Shown: piece by piece, positions 58,815 through 64,000 of the stretch
Numbering within the stretch: position 1 is the first letter of the stretch
Layout: every line of letters starts with the position of its first letter
From: Hoplostethus atlanticus
Taxonomy: Eukaryota; Chordata; Actinopteri; Trachichthyiformes; Trachichthyidae
Assembly (NCBI GenBank): GCA_034670405.1
Contig: JAXDDX010000169.1
Span: 640,001-704,000, forward strand
Length of the DNA: 64,000 nt
Direction of reading: 5' to 3'
Program-made: the position numbers and the translations under genes
The notes under the pieces: model-generated
The model's database searches: none
What the model was told of the DNA's origin: nothing
The model's input: the letters and a program-made list of their open reading frames with translations, nothing else

Positions 58815-61204
58815 GAGATAATAGAGTATAATGTTTATCCCACACACACATTCTCTTTACACACAAACGCAAGCTCACACACTCTCTCACACACACGCTA
58901 AAATGATACATTATCATGTGCAAACACGCAGTTTTTATCATGAAAATACACTCTCTCACCCGTGCACAGTCTTTTTTCACACAGGGACACATTGAAATAT
59001 AGTGCAATATTTGTGTTATATACATACACACACCCTAGCAAGGGGGAAGGAAGCTATTTAAATGCTAAGTAAGCGCTCTCTCCCTTTTGATTATACAGCC
59101 GATCTCATAAGCAATGCTTCACAACTGGATTTGCACATGTAGAACTTAATTACAAGCGGCCTCGCCTCTCCGTGTGTGTTGTATTCATGGGAGTATATGT
59201 ATTGAGAGAGGTGGGATCGAAGCTATTACCTCGCCTCTGTGTGTGTGCATGTGTAAAGCCAATCTATCAGCAGTTTAGCCAAGATTAATGTTTACATAAA
59301 CAGGTTTGGGCTCACTTGCGAGCTTCTCTTTACCAATTCTCTTGCTGTTCTTTTCTTTCTTTCTTCTCTGTCCTTCTCCCACCTGTCTTGCTCTTTGTTT
59401 TGTCCTGCATCACACACACATGCACACACATTGCTGACCGAAATAGGTTCCAGTGAAATAAATAAATAAAAAGTACGCAAAGCAAATCCAGAGTTCTTCC
59501 AGGAGTAAGTAATAATTATAATCTTTTATTTCTGAGGCATTTTACAAAGAGAATAAAAAGCAAACATCACATGCATCAAATACATTTCGACAAATTAAAA
59601 TCAGACGGCGAGATAAAAGGCTAAGAATAGAGGGTAAAAACAATATAATAGGATGAAAGACAATAGATAAAAGCAAGTTCAGAAAGTTCCCCCCACTTCC
59701 AACAGTACAGAGTCACGCAGCAGTGTCCTTTTATGCCTCTTAGTATTACAAATATCTCCAACCTTGCCATTTTACAAACAAAGCTAAGATCGGGACAGGC
59801 TGATAAAAAATACACAACAGAGGCTTAGATTTCGTTTCAGGTCTGAACAGATGAAGCTACAAGCAGGGGACGATTGTGTATCCTGCTGGGGTGTTTAATG
59901 CTGCCTTCAAGTGCCTTTTGGAAATATCGCCTTTACGAGTTGAACGTACATCAACAACCCAAGTGGTAAATATGACCGCCAAAATTAGGATTTTCTGTGA
60001 TTGTTGAGTTGCCGTGATATGACCTTTAAGGGGCAGAGAGCATGGCTGCCGTGTCAACAAGTCATGATAAAGTGATAAAGTGAACTTTTGCCGAATAAAT
60101 TGAGTGAAACATCGATTACATTCCTGATGTGCATTTTTTCCCCTCCATTCTGCTGCAGCAGCACAAAGTAGCTCCGTGTAGCTTCATTTCTAAAATAAAA
60201 CAGCTACCAAAAAAATACTTTTGTTATAGTCCAACCACTTCAATCCATGAAAACAAATAGCATTTATGACTTCTGAACTAGGAAGTAGGAGTGCCCCCCT
60301 TCTGAGTGTGTTTACTAGCTTTGGATGTTTTAATGTTGATCAGTTTTAAAAGGCCAGCAAATTGAACCAGTTGCTGAATACACATGTGATTAAGCTGTTC
60401 ACATGATTCTATGAAGTACAATAAGAGTATTCAAACACGACAAAAAACAACTTATTGAAAATGTGATGAAGGTGTCAACATGTTCTGATTGGCCTCTTTT
60501 AATACCAGTAAAACTTAAAGAATAAAAATCAAATCAAACAGCGACATGCTACAGCGATTATACTTCAATCCAACTAAGAGCATAATGACACATAATCAGA
60601 GTACGGTGTTTGCATGGGTCCTGCCTTACTCGCTCGTATTCATCACATTCCAATCAGGTGTTTTTGTGTACACGGTTGGAGATAGATGTGCACATGCTGA
60701 TTTGTGACAAATTATTTGAGCAAACTTCCTGTCGCCCAGCCACCAGTCGGCCAAGGAGGAGGTGCAGACCAGCATTACAGCTGCAACGAACCGTATATTA
60801 CCATACAAGAGGGATTATTAGGTAGATGACAATAATTAACTGACAATGATTATATTGACACTTCCCTTCTCCTCTCCTGCGTGTTAACTGAAGCGCTCAG
60901 GAATCCCGATGATAGTTTGCCCTCTGGTCCAATGAAAGTGGAATGCTCTATCGCTCCTTTTCCTCTACATTAATAAAGTCGTAGCTGCTATGAAGAGGAG
61001 GGTGACGGAGATAAATGGAGGGAGAGAGATATAGAAGGGAAGGAATGAGAGAGAGTGGGACACTAGGGGATAGAACAAGCCTCCATTGTTTCTTATTTTT
61101 CCAGACACACACACACCCACACACAAACAGTTTCTATTTTCTATTAAGCTGAGGGGACTGAAAAAGAGTTCCCAGAGGACACGCAGGTTAAACTGTCATT
61201 TTAT
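58815..61204. other. No recognised gene
   Basis: CA-rich words at 58838-58900 and a GA-rich stretch at 61013-61060. No exon, RNA gene or repeat family was recognised. Confidence 0.45.

Positions 61205-61252
<48 letters not shown>
61205..61252. repeat. (CA)n with central CGCGCG
   Basis: CA tract with a CGCGCG interruption at about 61232-61239. Confidence 0.96.
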
Positions 61253-61254
<2 letters not shown>

Positions 61255-61382
61255 AACACCAATCCAGGGTGCTGCTACAGCTCTGAATGTCTTGATGAAA
61301 GACTGCAGCAAGCAGGCAATTTAAAGTTATTTTTACAAAAATCCAATCTATTATCTCTTGTTGAAAACATATTGATGGTGTT

Positions 61383-61480
61383 TAAATTAGATTAGATCAA
61401 TTAGATTAGATCAGATTAGATCAATTAGATTAGATCAGATTAGATCAATTAGATTAGATCAGATTAGATCAGATTCAGTG
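61383..61480 (+). repeat. ATTAGATTAGATCA tandem repeat
   Basis: Built from ATTAGATTAGATCA and GATTAGATCA units, with a higher-order period near 34 bp (AATTAGATTAGATCAGATTA recurs three times). Confidence 0.92.
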
Positions 61481-62247
61481 ACTATGAATAGTAGACTGTG
61501 TTGATGAATTACACCTCTGTTAGAAACATCATAGAAACCTGTCTAACCAGGTCTTCAAAATGCTGAGCAGTGCCTCATTAAACCCAACAATGCACCCCAC
61601 TCTGGTGGTCAAGTTAACTTGCTGTGACTGCATGTTCAAAAGGAAAATCCATCCTTCAGGTGATTCAGCAGGCAACCTTCTGGGCAACCAACCTGCCAAC
61701 GGGATTTGAGGAGAGACACATTACTCACCGTGCAGTAGAATTTGTCTGGACAACAAGAACATAGTTGAAATATCTCCTTGGGGAATGTCATCCTACAGTA
61801 TTGGAAAATAAAAAAACTCTCCCGGTGCATCACAGCCATATACGATTCTGGACGAGAGCATTCAGAAAGCTAGTGACTTTGTGGACACACAGAGTGTATG
61901 AGCTTTTAAATCCAAGTACTTGATTTGATTGTAGTGCGAACAGTTCTGCGCTAGTAAATGCTCTCACATTGACATTTAACTGGCTGCGACTATAGCGTGG
62001 CTGTTGAGGTTCATTGCTGCTGTTGATTTGAAGCCATTCAAACTGGCTTCGACTGTATAATCCCTCTTGATTTGATCTGAGTTGGAGCTGTGCTTGATTT
62101 GAACCACACCTTGAGACCTCTCATCGAGACACAACCTGTAACAAGCTCTGCAACACACTGAACTGTGCCACATCAGGCCCATTTTGCTGGACATTAGAAG
62201 AGTGTTATACCTGTCGTTGTGCAACATGTGGCACAAATGGAGCAGCT
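61481..62247. other. No recognised feature
   Basis: No exon or repeat family was recognised. Confidence 0.45.
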
Positions 62248-62725
62248 TAGAAACTTGTTTAACCAGTTCTAAAACATGCTTACCTGTTCATGCTTACCTG
62301 TTCATAGAAACCAGCCTGACAGGTCTGAAACATGCTGATCTGTTCCACAATAAAACAGCATAGAAACCAGTCTAACCAGTTCTGCAACATGCACATGTGT
62401 TCCACAATAAAACAGCGTAGAAACCACTCTAACCAGTTCTACAACATACAAATCTGTTCCACAATAAAACAGCCTAGAAACCACTCTAACCAGTTCTACA
62501 ACATACAAATCTGTTCCACAATAAAACAGCCTAGCAACCAGTCTAACCAGTTCTACAACATACAAATCTGTTCCACAATAAAACAGCATATAAACCAGTC
62601 TAACCAGTTCTACAACATACAGATCTGTTCCACAATAAAACAGCTGAGACACCAGCCTAGCCAGTTCTGCAACATGTATATCTGTGCTCATATACCAGTG
62701 TGAGCAGTTCTGTGAGATGTTTAAC
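62248..62725. repeat. 57-bp minisatellite, about 7-8 units
   Basis: TGTTCCACAATAAAACAGC recurs at 62341, 62398, 62455, 62512, 62569 and 62626: exact 57-bp spacing, flanked by diverged units at both ends (from about 62248 and to about 62725). The period is a multiple of three and units are alike, so both strands stay open (plus unit CSTIKQPRNHSNQFYNIQI; minus unit LFYCGTDLYVVELVRLVSR). Outer units are more diverged than inner ones, as expected for unequal crossing-over or slippage. Confidence 0.94.
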
Positions 62726-64000
62726 AGCAACAAAGCAGAATCAACACGTCCACTCAGTTCTGCCAGACGCTGATCTTTGCCGTATTACGGCTGCTGCTGT
62801 AGCAGGCTGCCACTGCACTGTTGCTGCTGTATACCCTGCTGCTCTGTTTGATCACAACCCATAGGGATTGGCCTGTCATACCACGTTAAGTCACATAACG
62901 ATAGGCTATGCACACTGGTAGATCTGCTGAGGGGTGAACTGGAGAGTCAGCGAGAGGGAGAAGAGGGAGGGAGGAAGGGAGGGGAGGCGAGTGGGAGAGA
63001 GAGAGAGATAGAGACACACACGGTCATACAAGTGGAACAGATTATTAATTTATTTCAACAGTTTATTGTCATGTTCCGGTTTTTGGTTAGATGCTTCAGC
63101 TCTACAGTTCATCTAACATTGAGTTGAACTGAGAGACAAGCAGCAGCAGAGATAGGAGTGCAATTAAACAAGAATGGAGAGAAAGCAAAGGGCACAGTAA
63201 TGATGGCGAAAGGCAGAGAGAGGGGGAACGAGAGAGGCAAGGGGATGAGTGTCTCACAGAAAGCAACCGAGACGGAAGACAGGCGGAGCGAGATAGGGGG
63301 GAGGTAGAGAGAGAGAGAGAGAGGGTGGGAGGGAAGCTGAAAACAATAGCAGTTTGGAGAGATAGGGAATAGAGAGGAATGCAATGTGGAGAGATATTTG
63401 CCTTGCCAACTGAGATGGATAATGGGGGGGTGAAGAGGGAGTGTCCAATGCTGAGAGGTAGAGTGATTTTGAGAGGGGAGAGAGAGAAAGAGAGAGTTCT
63501 GGTACCGGCCCTATGGAGCAGCTTGCCACAAAGATATATGACTCACAGAAACAAATTCCCAAAGGTTTATACAGACAAATTTAGAAAGAAAATCAAATCA
63601 GATACTTTTGTAAGTGGCTTGAAGAATCCAAAGTAAAGCCCAAACTTCACTGCTACAAATCTCTAGAAAGAGGATTACTTTGCAGAATATCTTGTCTCAA
63701 TTAAATACCTCATCTGTCTTCATGTATTATTTCCTCTTTTTTTTATTAAGTCTCTATCAGTGATATAGATTAGCAGAAATGTTGCAGATCACTTCTTTAA
63801 CAAACTCTGCAATTAAAACAGTTTCAGATAGTTCATGGTTTGCTCAGCGCTTGGTGCAGCGCAAATCCTGACTTTGATGTTTGGGAAAGTTGGAGTAGAG
63901 GACTTTTTAAGAACCAGGGAGAAAAGCCATTCTTACTTGTTATCTTGCTAGTGTTGCATACAAAACATCCAGGATAACATCCAGGGGTCACACACCTCCA
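62726..64000. other. No recognised gene; purine-rich 62940-63510
   Basis: GCTGCTGCTGTAG words lie near 62789-62850. GAGG/GAGA-rich sequence spans 62940-63010 and 63120-63500, with a GA tract at 63308-63323. Open minus-strand frames here (91-102 aa) are low-complexity. Confidence 0.5.

Noticed and set aside
1..64000. Endogenous retrovirus or LTR retrotransposon
   Set aside because: No pair of long direct repeats, and no gag, protease or integrase motifs were seen; the RT pieces present are of non-LTR type.

Overview
The window reads as nuclear DNA of a ray-finned (teleost) fish. The signs are an AT-leaning base composition, a very high density of long (CA)n/(GT)n, (GA)n and (CT)n microsatellites, and decayed copies of repeat families typical of teleosts: Tc1/mariner-like elements, L2/Rex-like non-LTR retrotransposons, tRNA-derived SINEs, hAT-type and other MITEs. 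There are no bacterial-style genes, no rRNA or tRNA genes and no CRISPR array. Most long open frames are by-products of dinucleotide repeats (poly Thr-His or Cys-Val), polypyrimidine tracts, or tandem repeats whose period is a multiple of three.

Only one piece of a host gene can be supported: a minus-strand exon at 25485-25377. It has a strong splice acceptor, a short 5' leader, an ATG, a 29-codon signal-peptide-like reading frame and a GT donor in phase 1. The rest of that gene was not recognised, so much of the window may be intron or intergenic DNA around it. Just 5' of this exon on its own strand lie a 45-bp hairpin-bearing minisatellite (25631-26215) and a 168-bp hAT MITE with a target-site duplication (26333-26500).

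Layout. 1-6 kb: one MITE copy, a retroposon tail, a SINE, and a 2.13-kb TA-flanked inverted-repeat element holding a second related element. 5-23 kb: microsatellite clusters, a 677-bp palindrome-ended MITE, a long polypyrimidine tract (12.87-13.17 kb) and three copies of one small MITE (15.6, 17.3, 18.8 kb). 23-31 kb: the exon, the 45-bp minisatellite, the hAT MITE, an L2-like fragment and a decayed Tc1-like transposase. 31-44 kb: a second Tc1-like relic, dispersed teleost repeats, a hAT-like end, a 41-bp tandem repeat with a CCAAT box in every unit, a minus-strand SINE and a LINE 3' end. 44-64 kb: CA/GT clusters, a (CAGT/CAGC) array ending in a perfect 16-bp palindrome, a G-rich quadruplex candidate, a plus-strand SINE, an RT fragment with the GVPQGSVLGPLLFS motif, and a 57-bp minisatellite.

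No previously undescribed multi-gene system is visible. The most worthwhile leads are the signal-peptide exon, the 45-bp hairpin minisatellite beside it, the regularly phased CCAAT array, and the nested inverted-repeat element. Family names and element classes come from remembered consensus sequences, not from a database search.
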